Shown piece after piece: positions 1 to 8,803 of a DNA stretch of 64,000 nucleotides; the stretch's first letter is position 1; each line of letters starts with the position of its first letter. Both the position numbers and the translations under genes were made by a program. The DNA lies in the NCBI RefSeq assembly GCF_026535915.1, contig NZ_JAFNPF010000001.1, positions 868,001 to 932,000 on the forward strand, in the 5' to 3' direction. A model generated the notes under the pieces. The model saw only the letters and a list, made by a program, of their open reading frames with translations. It had not been told where the DNA came from and made no database searches. The stretch is from Snodgrassella sp945267035. Its GTDB lineage: Bacteria; Pseudomonadota; Gammaproteobacteria; Burkholderiales; Neisseriaceae.

Positions 1-1
1 G

Positions 2-571
2 CAAGTTGATAAATTGAGTCGTGCTGATGCGTTGAGTGAATCTGAACTGCAGTCATACCGACATTGGGCTTATCAACAATTACTGACACGAGCTCATGAT
101 CCAAGTGAGCTGAAAATGAGTTTAAAAGCCATACCGGCTGATGAACGTGAAGGTGATTTATGTGTTGATATTGTCAAAAAATATTTACAACTGGGGATGT
201 ATGCTCAGGCTTTGAAGTATGTGAAGAAGTATTATCCTGTTAGCTTTAATCCAGACTTACTTCCTTTATTTTCTGAGGCTAATCAGTATTCCAGCGTCAA
301 AGATCAGCAAAAAAGTATCGAGATAGCAGAAAAATGGTTGCAACAACGCCCGCAGGATCCTGCTTTGCAGATGTTATTGGGTCAGTTGAGTTATGATCAA
401 CAGCTTTGGGGCAAAGCCAAGAGTTATCTTGAAGCCAGTTTGCAAATCTCAAATAATAATGTTGCAAGACTTTTACTGGCTAAAGTGTTGGAACATTCCG
501 GTCAGACGGCTGCTGCCCAACAGCAGCGCGAGCAAGTATTGGCGACCATCAGTAATGAAGATGAATTTTAA
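2..571 (+). CDS. hemY: HemY-like TPR protein of heme biosynthesis, C-terminal part (5' end outside window)
   Basis: The reading frame is open from the first bases of the window, so this is only the C-terminal part, about 189 residues. The visible part is all alpha-helical tetratricopeptide-type sequence, including a unit near the end with PALQMLLGQL and YLEASLQIS. The HemY family is an inner-membrane protein with an N-terminal membrane part and periplasmic or cytoplasmic TPRs, linked to late heme synthesis; its exact role is unclear. The assignment rests on this TPR tail and on hemE lying directly downstream, an arrangement known from Neisseria. A TTG at position 14 is internal, not a real start. 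A strong hairpin follows the stop codon. Confidence 0.75.
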   Translation, partial: QVDKLSRADALSESELQSYRHWAYQQLLTRAHDPSELKMSLKAIPADEREGDLCVDIVKKYLQLGMYAQALKYVKKYYPVSFNPDLLPLFSEANQYSSVKDQQKSIEIAEKWLQQRPQDPALQMLLGQLSYDQQLWGKAKSYLEASLQISNNNVARLLLAKVLEHSGQTAAAQQQREQVLATISNEDEF

Positions 572-587
572 CTCTATTTAATTAATT

Positions 588-618
588 AAACGGTTAGGTT
601 AGCCATACCTAACCGTTT
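588..618 (+). terminator. Hairpin terminator between hemY and hemE
   Basis: AAACGGTTAGGT at 588-599 pairs perfectly with ACCTAACCGTTT at 607-618, loop 7 nt, followed by two further T. It ends only 10 nt before the hemE ATG, so it occupies the place where a hemE ribosome binding site would lie. Confidence 0.75.
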
Positions 619-628
619 TTAGACTGCT

Positions 629-1693
629 ATGACTGTATTACTCAACGATACGTTTTTACGAGCCTTGCTTCGACAACCGGTTGACTACACGCCGGTATGG
701 CTAATGCGACAGGCTGGGCGTTATTTACCAGAATATCGCGCTACACGTAGCCGGGCAGGAAGCTTTCTTCAGCTTTGTCAGAATACTGAGCTGGCAACAG
801 AGGTGACGCTGCAACCATTAGATCGCTTCGACTTGGATGCCGCAATCTTGTTTTCAGATATCTTAACGGTACCTGATGCAATGGGTCTGGGTTTACATTT
901 TGTCGAAGGTGAAGGACCGAAGTTTGCCCATCCTCTACAGGATGAAGAGGCTGTGCGCCGTTTACAGGTACCGGATATGAATAAACTGCAGTACGTGTTT
1001 GAAGCAGTCAAAAGTATCAGGCTTGCTTTAGACGGGCGAGTACCGCTTATCGGTTTTTCCGGAAGCCCATTTACTTTAGCCTGTTATATGGTAGAAGGGG
1101 GAGGAAGTCGTGATTTTCGTCTCTTGAAAACCATGATGTATAAACGTCCCGAATTGTTACATCATATTCTGACAACCAATGCTGAAGCTGTAACTCTATA
1201 TTTAAACGAACAAATAGAGGCAGGTGCACAAGTAGTCCAAATTTTTGATACCTGGGGTGGCATACTCAGTGATGCTTGTTTTGTTGAATATGACTTATTT
1301 TATTTACGCCAAGTGATCTCTGGTTTAAAACGCCATGTACATGGTCGACAGGTTCCTGTTGTATTATTTACCAAAGGCGGTGGTTTATGGCTGGAAAAAT
1401 TAGCCCAATCAGGAGCCGATGCTTTAGGAACTGACTGGACGATTAATTTACATCAGGCTAGAGAACGTGTAGGTCATCAGGTAGCCTTACAGGGTAATTT
1501 GGATCCGTTTGCTTTATTTGGTACTAAAGAACTTATTGATAGTGAGGTTAAGCGCCTGCTAACTGATTATGGTCACGGTAGTGGACATGTGTTTAATCTC
1601 GGTCATGGTATCAATCAACATACAGATCCAGAACAGATCAAATATTTAATCGATGCAGTACATCGCTTATCACCCAAATTTCATACATCATAA
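629..1693 (+). CDS. hemE: Uroporphyrinogen decarboxylase
   Basis: Cytosolic enzyme of tetrapyrrole synthesis that decarboxylates the four acetate side chains of uroporphyrinogen III to give coproporphyrinogen III. The 354 residues match the family's usual length. The N-terminal signature VWLMRQAGRYLPEYRATR, the IGFSGSPFTLACYMVEG segment, the IFDTWGG motif and the C-terminal FNLGHGI are all visible. The start is fixed: an in-frame stop lies three codons upstream and no other ATG is available. No Shine-Dalgarno is visible, because a terminator hairpin fills the upstream space. hemB, an earlier pathway step, is also in this window at about 44 kb but is not linked. Confidence 0.97.
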   Translation: MTVLLNDTFLRALLRQPVDYTPVWLMRQAGRYLPEYRATRSRAGSFLQLCQNTELATEVTLQPLDRFDLDAAILFSDILTVPDAMGLGLHFVEGEGPKFAHPLQDEEAVRRLQVPDMNKLQYVFEAVKSIRLALDGRVPLIGFSGSPFTLACYMVEGGGSRDFRLLKTMMYKRPELLHHILTTNAEAVTLYLNEQIEAGAQVVQIFDTWGGILSDACFVEYDLFYLRQVISGLKRHVHGRQVPVVLFTKGGGLWLEKLAQSGADALGTDWTINLHQARERVGHQVALQGNLDPFALFGTKELIDSEVKRLLTDYGHGSGHVFNLGHGINQHTDPEQIKYLIDAVHRLSPKFHTS

Positions 1694-1850
1694 TTCTTGG
1701 TCAGATTTACCTCTGTCTCTTTTGTCTATGAGACTGATGCTAAGCTGGTTATATAGACTGAAAATGAGTATGATATCTTGTTAATTAGTTGCGCATACCA
1801 ATTAATTAAGGCTTTTTCTGATTCTGTAAATGCAAAGTAGGTTTTTTTTT

Positions 1851-3344
1851 ATGTTACGTAACATCCCATGGGGTGAAATCATTGTTTTACTACATGTGTT
1901 GATTGTGGTGGTATTGGTTATTCGAGTTTTGTACCATCAACGCAATACAGGTGTAACTGTTGCCTGGATATTAATGTTAATGGCTTTCCCTTTGGTGGGG
2001 GCAATAGGTTATTTACTGATTGGTGAACCACGGCTGGGTTATAAAAGGTTACGTCGGCAAAAAGAGTTGGTACATTTTTATCAGAATTTTAGTCAGACCT
2101 ATTTACATGATTTTAATTATCATGTTTGTAGTGGTTTGGACACTCGCTATCATGGGATCAGTCAGATCGCGGCCAAAAAAACAGGTTTTGAAGCGACAGA
2201 ATTCAACAGGCTGACCTTGCTGACGCATGATGAAGAAATCATCTCAGCTATGCGTCATGATATACAGCAATCTAAAATCAGTTGTTTGCTGGCGTTTTAT
2301 ATTGTCGATGCGCAAGGGGCAATTATAGATTTGCTTGAAGACGTTATGCAGGTTGCACGTCGTGGAGTGGTGACGAGTATGCTGGTAGACAGTGTAGGCA
2401 GTGCACGATTTTGGCGGAGCGAATGGCCAAAAAAATTACGTCAGGCGGGTATCACTCTAACAGAAGCATTACCTATCCAGCTTTGGCGAACCTTTTTTGT
2501 CCGCGCGGATTTACGAAATCATCGCAAAATTGCGGTCATTGATCAGAAAATAGCTTATACGGGCAGTTTCAATTTGGTTGACCCAAATTACTTTAAGAAG
2601 AATGTGGGTGTCGGACAATGGGTTGATGTGATGATCCGAGGAGAGGGTAGTTTGGTGCAACCATTAGCAGCTATTTTTGCGGGTGATATGGCTGTCGAAA
2701 CAGAATTCAATCTTTTGCGAGTGCAACGTTGGCTAGATAGCTATGGTAAAAAGGAATTGGTGCACAATCTTGAGGTTTCTCAACAGGATCAAGATGGTAT
2801 CGTGGTACAGGTCATTCCATCTGCACCCGAACAAGGTAGTCCAGTTATCTATGACACCATTGTCAATGTGATTCATGCGGCCATCGAACGGATTATCATC
2901 ACTACTCCATATTTTGTACCGGATGAAGCATTGTTATTGGCATTAACCACTGCGGCCAATCGTGGTGTTGATGTGACTTTAATAGTGCCAGAAGCGGTTG
3001 ATTCAAAGCTGGTGAAATATGCTTCCAGAGCATATTATCCACGGTTACTGAAAGCTGGGGTGAAAATTGCATTGTTTAAGGGTGGTCTATTACATGCCAA
3101 AACCCTGACTGTGGATAATAACTATGCCTTGTTTGGTACCGTAAATATGGATATGCGTAGCTTTTATTTGAATATGGAAATTAGTCTTGCCATTTATGAT
3201 CAAGAGATGACCGAGACCATCGTGAACATGCAAAATACCTATTTGCAAGATTGTGAATATATTGAGTTAAAATTGTGGCAAGCCAGAGCAAAATGGTGGG
3301 GTTTAGTAGAAAATACGGTAAGACTGGTTGGACCTCTACTATAA
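1851..3344 (+). CDS. cls: Cardiolipin synthase (phospholipase D superfamily)
   Basis: Inner-membrane enzyme condensing phosphatidylglycerol to cardiolipin. Two hydrophobic N-terminal segments (WGEIIVLLHVLIVVVLVI and the next, ending in IGYLLIGE) are followed by two phospholipase D HKD motifs: HRKIAVID starting near residue 224 and HAKTLTVD near residue 415. The 497 residues fit the ClsA type. I chose the ATG at 1851 because AAGTAGG lies in front of it, separated by a run of nine T. The upstream in-frame ATG at 1830 has no ribosome binding site and would add seven residues across the T run. The gene stands alone, followed by a strong terminator. Confidence 0.93.
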   Translation: MLRNIPWGEIIVLLHVLIVVVLVIRVLYHQRNTGVTVAWILMLMAFPLVGAIGYLLIGEPRLGYKRLRRQKELVHFYQNFSQTYLHDFNYHVCSGLDTRYHGISQIAAKKTGFEATEFNRLTLLTHDEEIISAMRHDIQQSKISCLLAFYIVDAQGAIIDLLEDVMQVARRGVVTSMLVDSVGSARFWRSEWPKKLRQAGITLTEALPIQLWRTFFVRADLRNHRKIAVIDQKIAYTGSFNLVDPNYFKKNVGVGQWVDVMIRGEGSLVQPLAAIFAGDMAVETEFNLLRVQRWLDSYGKKELVHNLEVSQQDQDGIVVQVIPSAPEQGSPVIYDTIVNVIHAAIERIIITTPYFVPDEALLLALTTAANRGVDVTLIVPEAVDSKLVKYASRAYYPRLLKAGVKIALFKGGLLHAKTLTVDNNYALFGTVNMDMRSFYLNMEISLAIYDQEMTETIVNMQNTYLQDCEYIELKLWQARAKWWGLVENTVRLVGPLL

Positions 3345-3441
3345 AGTTTTTCCAGATCATAAGGGAAAATGATGTTTGTCGATATCTAAACCAATGTTTT
3401 CCTCAACATGTTTAAAATTTTCCCTGAGTTGGTCGCATAAC

Positions 3442-3483
3442 AGACAAAATAAACGCCAAATGTCCTTGGCGTTTATTTTGTCT
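3442..3483. terminator. Strong bidirectional hairpin downstream of cls
   Basis: An 18-bp perfect inverted repeat, arms 3442-3459 and 3466-3483, loop 6 nt. The core is AAACGCCAA / TTGGCGTTT, with A-rich and T-rich outer ends, so it can terminate on either strand. It serves cls on the plus strand. Confidence 0.8.
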
Positions 3484-3516
3484 TCTAAAACCATCATGAA
3501 ACTAGGTTCACACAAC

Positions 3517-3586
3517 TGATTAGTTTTTTGAGCATAGTTTAATTGTAAAAAAGAATTAAACTATGCTCCATGCCTGTAACTAATCA
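3517..3586. repeat. Nested inverted repeat in the intergenic region
   Basis: Inner arms GAGCATAGTTTAATT (3530-3544) and its exact complement (3554-3568) form a 15-bp stem with a 9-nt loop. Outside these, TGATTAGTT (3517-3525) and AACTAATCA (3578-3586) form a second 9-bp stem. The structure is far from either gene and has no T tract, so it is not an obvious terminator. It could be a remnant of a small mobile repeat or a structured RNA. Confidence 0.6.
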
Positions 3587-3599
3587 TTCTCGATCACAT

Positions 3600-3713
3600 T
3601 CAAAAGGTTAATAAACCGCCATACTTGGCCAAATGCTTAGCTCCTCGGTAATATTCTTCACTTGCCAAGTCACCTAATTTCCTACTGGCTTTATACATAC
3701 CGTTCTTAAACTT
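3600..3713 (-). pseudogene. Possible 3' gene fragment, unidentified
   Basis: On the minus strand this frame encodes about 37 residues with a protein-like composition, including KASRKLGDLASEEYYRG and AKHLAKYGGLL, then a stop. It is closed by a stop codon just upstream and has no clear ribosome binding site. It looks like the surviving end of a decayed gene; I do not recognise the family. The rest of the 3345-4107 gap holds no gene that I can support. Confidence 0.3.
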
Positions 3714-3940
3714 TCAATGAATTATTAGGCTGATCATCACTTCTGCTACATCCTTAGATTAGATGTTAACCGATCGAGCGATTCATTGTTTTTCTTTAGC
3801 TGGCATTCAAGAATTATATTAACAAACACACTGTAATAAAAATTAAGCATCTGAAACAAGCCAAAATTTAAAATATCAGTAACCAGACTATTGATGAAAA
3901 TTATTTGGCATTAACATAAAAAGCAAACAGACAAAAAGAA

Positions 3941-3972
3941 CCCTCTGAGCCAAGGGGAGAAGCAGCAGAGGG
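3941..3972 (-). terminator. Terminator of the TRIC-type channel gene
   Basis: CCCTCTG (3941-3947) pairs with CAGAGGG (3966-3972), loop 18 nt. On the minus strand it is followed by TTCTTTTTG, a reasonable T-rich tail, about 135 nt beyond the stop codon of the minus-strand gene at 4108. Confidence 0.6.
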
Positions 3973-4107
3973 CTAAAATGATGTTTCGACACAAGAATAC
4001 TAGGTCAGTCTAAATCGCGAATCCTTAAGCAAAATCTTCATCACAGAATATGTGTATCATCTTAATTAATAAGACTGTTTTTTGCAGAGAAAGTTCTTGA
4101 AATTATG

Positions 4108-4749
4108 TTATATTTTGTAATGTCTTCTTTTCTGAAAACCGGGTAATGCAATATTGAAATGATAAACCACTAGACGGCAGATAACCCCACTGATAAACAG
4201 TAAATTGATGCTCCATGGAGTCACTAATTTAAAGTGATGTAATAGACACAATAACAGTGCAATGATGATGGCAATGGTTCCATAAATATCACGCCGTAAA
4301 ATAATGGGCATTTCATTGACCAAAATATCACGTAAAATCCCTCCGCCTACTGCGGTGACAAAAGCCAAAGTGATCACGCCAAACCAATTAAGATGCAGTG
4401 AAAGACCAACTTCAGCACCTGTAAGACTGAACGCTGCCAGTCCCAAGGCATCAGCGGCTACAAACCAGCCTAGTAGAATACGATGGCGCTGGTATTGCAT
4501 ATGGCATGCCCAAGAGACGATTAAGGTGATGGATATGGTCCATAATGCAGAATTATTTTTGAATATGACTGGAATGCGACCGATCAAAGCATCCCGCATC
4601 ATTCCGCCTCCAACGGCGGTGAGTAGAGCTACTATGATCACGCCAAGAACGTCTAAACGTTTTCGATAACCGACCAGATAGCCGGACACGGCGAAAGCTG
4701 CTGTGCCAATGATATTGATCAGTTGAAAAATTAAATCATTATTAATCAT
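4108..4749 (-). CDS. TRIC/YicG-family membrane protein (UPF0126)
   Basis: Inner-membrane protein of 213 residues made of two tandem copies of the roughly 80-residue glycine-transporter-type domain. Each copy ends with a near-identical motif, TAVGGGMMRDALIG in the first and TAVGGGILRDILVN in the second. About six or seven hydrophobic helices are visible, the usual TRIC architecture. Eukaryotic TRIC members are cation channels; bacterial members are proposed channels or glycine-related transporters, and substrate cannot be told here. The gene lies 12 bp after rsuA on the same strand and probably shares its transcript. The ATG has no clear Shine-Dalgarno. Confidence 0.85.
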   Translation of the reverse strand: MINNDLIFQLINIIGTAAFAVSGYLVGYRKRLDVLGVIIVALLTAVGGGMMRDALIGRIPVIFKNNSALWTISITLIVSWACHMQYQRHRILLGWFVAADALGLAAFSLTGAEVGLSLHLNWFGVITLAFVTAVGGGILRDILVNEMPIILRRDIYGTIAIIIALLLCLLHHFKLVTPWSINLLFISGVICRLVVYHFNIALPGFQKRRHYKI

Positions 4750-4761
4750 GTAAGATAAAAG

Positions 4762-5448
4762 TTATTTCGGTTCAAAAAATTGCCATTGACCCAATTCAAG
4801 ATCATCAACTGTCCACGTGCCGAAAGCACTGCGGTGTAAAGCCGTGACTCGGTTTCCTGCTGCAGCAATCATACGTTTAACTTGATGATATTTGCCCGAG
4901 CTAATAGTAAGAAGCAGAGTATGCGGATCAGCTAATTGAGCATCATCAGCTTGAACTAATTCATTTTCGTCGTGTAAAAGCACACCTTGTTTTAAGGTAG
5001 CACATAGATTTTCTTCAGCTGCATGTTTTAAGCTCACGTGGTACAGCTTGGGTAGTTTGTGTTTGGGAGAAGTGCAGCGATGATTGAATTGTCCATCGTT
5101 GGTAAGAATCAACACGCCTGTAGTATCTGCATCCAGACGACCCACAGCCTGCATATCTAAATGGCGCAAAGGTTCTGGAAGTAAGCTGAATACACTTGGA
5201 TAGTACTGCGGTTTATGTGAGGTTTCATAGTCCGCTGGTTTATGCAGACGAATATAAAAATAGGGCACAGGGATAGGGATGAAATCAACATCATCAATTT
5301 GTAGTCTGGTAATGTGCTTCGGGTCAATGTCGGTGTTTGGCTGAGTGTATAAAACATCATTAATGACGACGCATTCGTCTTTCAATAAGTTCAAACACTG
5401 TTTTCGACTTCCTAGTCCTTGCGCTTGCAGGTATTTAATTAATTGCAT
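4762..5448 (-). CDS. rsuA: 16S rRNA pseudouridine synthase, RsuA family
   Basis: Converts one uridine of 16S rRNA to pseudouridine (U516 in E. coli RsuA). The N-terminal S4-type RNA-binding domain (GLGSRKQCLNLLKDECVVIN) is followed by the catalytic core with the family signature GRLDADTTGVLILTNDG, which contains the catalytic aspartate, and the C-terminal GKYHQVKRM motif. The 228 residues match RsuA. It lies 35 bp downstream of the antiporter gene and 12 bp upstream of the TRIC-family gene, so the three may form one unit. RluF/RluE-type relatives are possible, but length and domain order favour RsuA. Confidence 0.85.
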   Translation of the reverse strand: MQLIKYLQAQGLGSRKQCLNLLKDECVVINDVLYTQPNTDIDPKHITRLQIDDVDFIPIPVPYFYIRLHKPADYETSHKPQYYPSVFSLLPEPLRHLDMQAVGRLDADTTGVLILTNDGQFNHRCTSPKHKLPKLYHVSLKHAAEENLCATLKQGVLLHDENELVQADDAQLADPHTLLLTISSGKYHQVKRMIAAAGNRVTALHRSAFGTWTVDDLELGQWQFFEPK

Positions 5449-5483
5449 AGATTGTTAAGGTATTGGGTGTGGGTACTAAAAAT

Positions 5484-6947
5484 TCAGATAAATAAAATAG
5501 CATTCAAGCATAATATGGGAATAAGTAAAGTAAATGACCAAACCATATAAGCAAAAAAGCCAGGCATCGTTACGCGCTGTTGTTCCGCAATGGCCTTCAC
5601 CATAAGATTAGGGGCGTTGCCAATGTAGCTGAGCGCACCCATAAAAACTGAGCCCATGGAAATGGCCAGTAGAGTAGCGGGAAATTGCTGCATTAGCAAT
5701 GCTGCATTGCCACCAGCTAAATTAAAAAAAACTAAATAAGTTGGCGCATTATCCAAAAATCCAGATAATAAACCGCTTACCCAAAAATAGAGCGGATTGA
5801 CAGGTTCGCCATGCTGTTGCAATAAATTCACCAGTTCACGGAAATGACCTAATGAGCCTGCTTGTAACATCAACATAACTGGGGAAAGAGTAATGAATAT
5901 ACCAGCAAATAATTTGCCGACTTCTTGCATGGGTGCCCAGTTAAAATGATTGAGCTGACGTAATTTGGAATCGGTGCCGACCAATGCCAAAATGGTGATC
6001 AGAGCCAATAAACCATCACGAACCACTGCCACCAAGCTGATTTCTATACCGTGATAAGACCAGACCGTAGAATTATTCCATAAACCTGAAAACAGGACGA
6101 CAGCAACCACTGCTAGCAATAAAATTAAATTTATTTTTCCTTGGATTTGCCAGGTTTTATTGTGATTTGTGGTTTGATGGATTTGGCTAGATTCTCGGCG
6201 CCAATAATGGCGGTCAAGAAAATAAAAGATGGTCAGTAAAATGCTGCTATTTAACAATACAGGACATAACATATGCTGCACAGTCCAAATAAACCCAACT
6301 CCTTTTAGAAAACCTAAAAATAAGGGCGGATCCCCTAATGGCGTAAAACCACCGCCGATATTCCCCACCAGTAAGATAAAAAATATCACCACATGGGCAC
6401 GATGTTGACGATGAGCATTGATACGCAATAGCGGTCGAATAAGCAACATGCTGGCTCCGGTTGTCCCCATTATTCCGGCTAACAGGGTACCAGCAGCCAG
6501 TAAAAGAATATTTAACCGTGTACCACCAGAGATATGAATGTGAATAACAATGCTCCCAGAAATGGTGTAGAGAGCCAGCAACAGCAACATAAATGGTAAG
6601 TATTCTTGTATAAGGGCATGCGCCACGGTATTAAGGGTGATCGACCAGCCATAACAGTAATACAGTGGAACCAATAATATTAATATCCACATTATGATGA
6701 TTTTACCGGTGTGATGATGCCATAATCGAGACATAAATAAAGGCATTAGAGCGATAGAAAGCAAAATTCCGGCAAAGGGTAAACCCCACCATAAACTTAA
6801 TTCACTGGCAGGTAAAGTGGATGCCATAGCTTCAAGCGGCATTGGAGTGATGATGCAAACAAGTATAATCTGCAAAATCAGGCGGGATTTGGTCAAAAAA
6901 TTGCTCCAGCATTGATAAGCTGATCGAAAAAGGTGGCTCTGGTTCAT
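5484..6947 (-). CDS. Sodium:proton antiporter, NhaD/citrate-transporter type
   Basis: Inner-membrane transporter of 487 residues with about 12 hydrophobic segments. Features of the ion transporter superfamily NhaD-like branch are visible: GNIGGGFTPLGDPPLFLGFL in the first half, GFLDNAPTYLVFFNLAGGNA in the second, and SYIGNAPNLMVKAIAEQ near the C terminus. The paired N-P containing re-entrant regions (GDPP, DNAPT) are typical of this fold. The likely role is Na+ extrusion in exchange for protons. No Shine-Dalgarno is obvious at the ATG. It is the first gene of a probable unit with rsuA and the TRIC-type gene. Confidence 0.82.
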   Translation of the reverse strand: MNQSHLFRSAYQCWSNFLTKSRLILQIILVCIITPMPLEAMASTLPASELSLWWGLPFAGILLSIALMPLFMSRLWHHHTGKIIIMWILILLVPLYYCYGWSITLNTVAHALIQEYLPFMLLLLALYTISGSIVIHIHISGGTRLNILLLAAGTLLAGIMGTTGASMLLIRPLLRINAHRQHRAHVVIFFILLVGNIGGGFTPLGDPPLFLGFLKGVGFIWTVQHMLCPVLLNSSILLTIFYFLDRHYWRRESSQIHQTTNHNKTWQIQGKINLILLLAVVAVVLFSGLWNNSTVWSYHGIEISLVAVVRDGLLALITILALVGTDSKLRQLNHFNWAPMQEVGKLFAGIFITLSPVMLMLQAGSLGHFRELVNLLQQHGEPVNPLYFWVSGLLSGFLDNAPTYLVFFNLAGGNAALLMQQFPATLLAISMGSVFMGALSYIGNAPNLMVKAIAEQQRVTMPGFFAYMVWSFTLLIPILCLNAILFI

Positions 6948-7222
6948 TGTTAACTAACGGGGATAATCAAGTTAAGTTTCACACTGGCGCAAAGGGGTAA
7001 ACATCAGTTTTATTCTTGCGTATGTGGCTTGCGATGATAGCAGACATTTTAGCTGATGCAATAACGTGTTTTAATTCTAGATATTTTGCCATCCTCGATA
7101 AAATGGACTCTTTACCAATTATTCAGCCAGAGTAAACCGTATCGATTGGTGTGGCAGATTGAAGTGGTTTAGCCAAAGGATGGGATGCAGTAATGATCAG
7201 GGTGACCTACAGGCAGATGAGA

Positions 7223-7798
7223 TTAGCTCTGTTCGTTGCCTGGATAAGTGATTCCAAGTTTCTCCCAACCATTTATGCCCATTTGTTGTAATAAAGCAAT
7301 ATTGCGTTGGTAAATCTGCGCTGCATCTGGAAACGCTGCAACTGCCTGATCAATACTACTTTCGCGGATTAAGTGTAAGGTGGGATAGGGGCTGCGATTG
7401 GTGTAATTACTAATGTCATCAGCATCAGTGTCGGCAAACTGAAATTTTGGGTGAAATGGAGCAATCTGGATGATACCAATGGCTTGGTTTTCTACCAATA
7501 TTTGCTCGCTTAATTCGACGATGTTTAAAAATTCATCAAAGGATTGGAATAAAACCGGTTCAATAAATAATGTGGTTTCCAGTTCTTCGGCTGGTGTGTG
7601 CAGTAATAATCGGATTTCTTGCTCAAGCTGATCGAGAAAATGATCGAGGTGGTTAGCATGACTCACGCAGAAGCGTAGTTGCTGTTTATAATATGGTTTT
7701 TTCGCAAAAGGGCACAGATTTAAGCCAATAACCGCCTGTTCAAGCCATTTCCGGCTGGTGGCAATGACTAGTTCATCAGGGGCATTGGGTTTAGACAT
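7223..7798 (-). CDS. DUF1415 family protein
   Basis: Cytosolic protein of 191 residues, full length for the family. The family hallmark near the N terminus is present (WLEQAVIGLNLCPFAKKP), as are the GIIQIAPFHPKFQF and NRSPYPTLHLIRE segments. No biochemical function is established for the family to my knowledge. It stands alone, with 275 bp before the antiporter gene start and about 520 bp before the Lrp gene. No clear Shine-Dalgarno is seen. Confidence 0.88.
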   Translation of the reverse strand: MSKPNAPDELVIATSRKWLEQAVIGLNLCPFAKKPYYKQQLRFCVSHANHLDHFLDQLEQEIRLLLHTPAEELETTLFIEPVLFQSFDEFLNIVELSEQILVENQAIGIIQIAPFHPKFQFADTDADDISNYTNRSPYPTLHLIRESSIDQAVAAFPDAAQIYQRNIALLQQMGINGWEKLGITYPGNEQS

Positions 7799-8320
7799 AG
7801 GATAAATGTTGGTAATTGCTAGAAAAAGGTTTTAGGTAAAAACTGTGGTTAATATTGGATTGCAATTCCCTTGCTTGGTTGTTTTGTATGAAAAATGCCC
7901 ACCATTGTAAACAATATTTTATTTCTTGATGAAATTTTTTTCACGCTTTCTATAGCATCAACCTTTGCAGAAACTCTTGATTGGTGTCATTTTTGAGTGC
8001 CGATAAATCATATATGTTTCCGACAATTTGCAAAAGGTTAGATTATTTTGTTCCTTTAAGAGAGAGTAGACTGATTGTCAGATTTTTTTGATAGGATCAT
8101 TCTATCAGCGTTGCTCTTGCTAGATTAGAACGCCATTCAGGTAAATTTTAGATAAATGATAGTGAGTTAGTCCTGATCGAAGACATCTAAATATATGGTT
8201 ATAAAACAATCAGCCCATTTCGGGCTGACTAGTTTTCATACGCTTTGACTGAGTTTCGTTCTTCATCATCCGATTAAGGGTGTAATTATTATAGTGCTGG
8301 TTCAATTCTATTGGTTGGTT
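7799..8320. other. Gene-free stretch between the DUF1415 gene and the Lrp gene
   Basis: AT-rich and without an open frame worth reporting. It contains the Lrp-gene terminator (8210-8228) and presumably the promoter of the DUF1415 gene at its left end. Confidence 0.7.
8210..8228 (-). terminator. Terminator of the Lrp-family gene
   Basis: TCAGCCC (8210-8216) pairs with GGGCTGA (8222-8228), loop 5 nt. On the minus strand it is followed by TTGTTTTAT, about 90 nt beyond the stop of the Lrp-family gene. Confidence 0.65.
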
Positions 8321-8803
8321 TCAATTGGCGGTAAGGTGATCCAGAGGTAATGAAGTTGTGTTTTTAATTTCCTTTAGCACGAAACTGGATTTGGCATCTT
8401 CTACTCCAGGTGTTGCCAGTAGGGTATCCAAAACAAAGTGTGAGAAGGAGTTCATATCAGTGAAAAAAGCTTGCAGAATGTAGTCGGATTCTCCTGTCAG
8501 TGCAAAACAGTTTAATACCTGTGGCCAGTTTTGTACTGATTGGGTAAATTCATCACGTGACTGTTTGCTTTTATTCACGGTTACCCGAATAAAAGCTTGC
8601 AAGCCTAAAGCCAAATTTTGTGGATCAAGTAAGGCTGCATAACGACGGATGATGCCTGACTCTTCCAGTTGTTTTAGACGGCGTAAACACGGTGATGGTG
8701 ATAATGCAACGCGTTCAGAAAGCTCAACATTGGTCAGCCGACCATTATCTTGCAGGACTTGAAGAATTTTAAGGTCTGTTTTATCTAAAAAACTTATTGC
8801 CAT
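8321..8803 (-). CDS. lrp: Lrp/AsnC family transcriptional regulator
   Basis: DNA-binding regulator of 160 residues, the usual size. An N-terminal winged helix-turn-helix (residues about 5-55, with LKILQVLQDNGRLTNVELSE and SPSPCLRRLKQLEESGIIRR) is followed by the RAM ligand-binding domain with the GESDYILQAFFTDMNSF segment. Members sense amino acids and form octamers or hexadecamers. It reads as a global Lrp rather than AsnC because of the CLRRLKQLEE recognition region. It is divergent from the MFS gene across 1.1 kb of AT-rich DNA. Confidence 0.88.
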   Translation of the reverse strand: MAISFLDKTDLKILQVLQDNGRLTNVELSERVALSPSPCLRRLKQLEESGIIRRYAALLDPQNLALGLQAFIRVTVNKSKQSRDEFTQSVQNWPQVLNCFALTGESDYILQAFFTDMNSFSHFVLDTLLATPGVEDAKSSFVLKEIKNTTSLPLDHLTAN

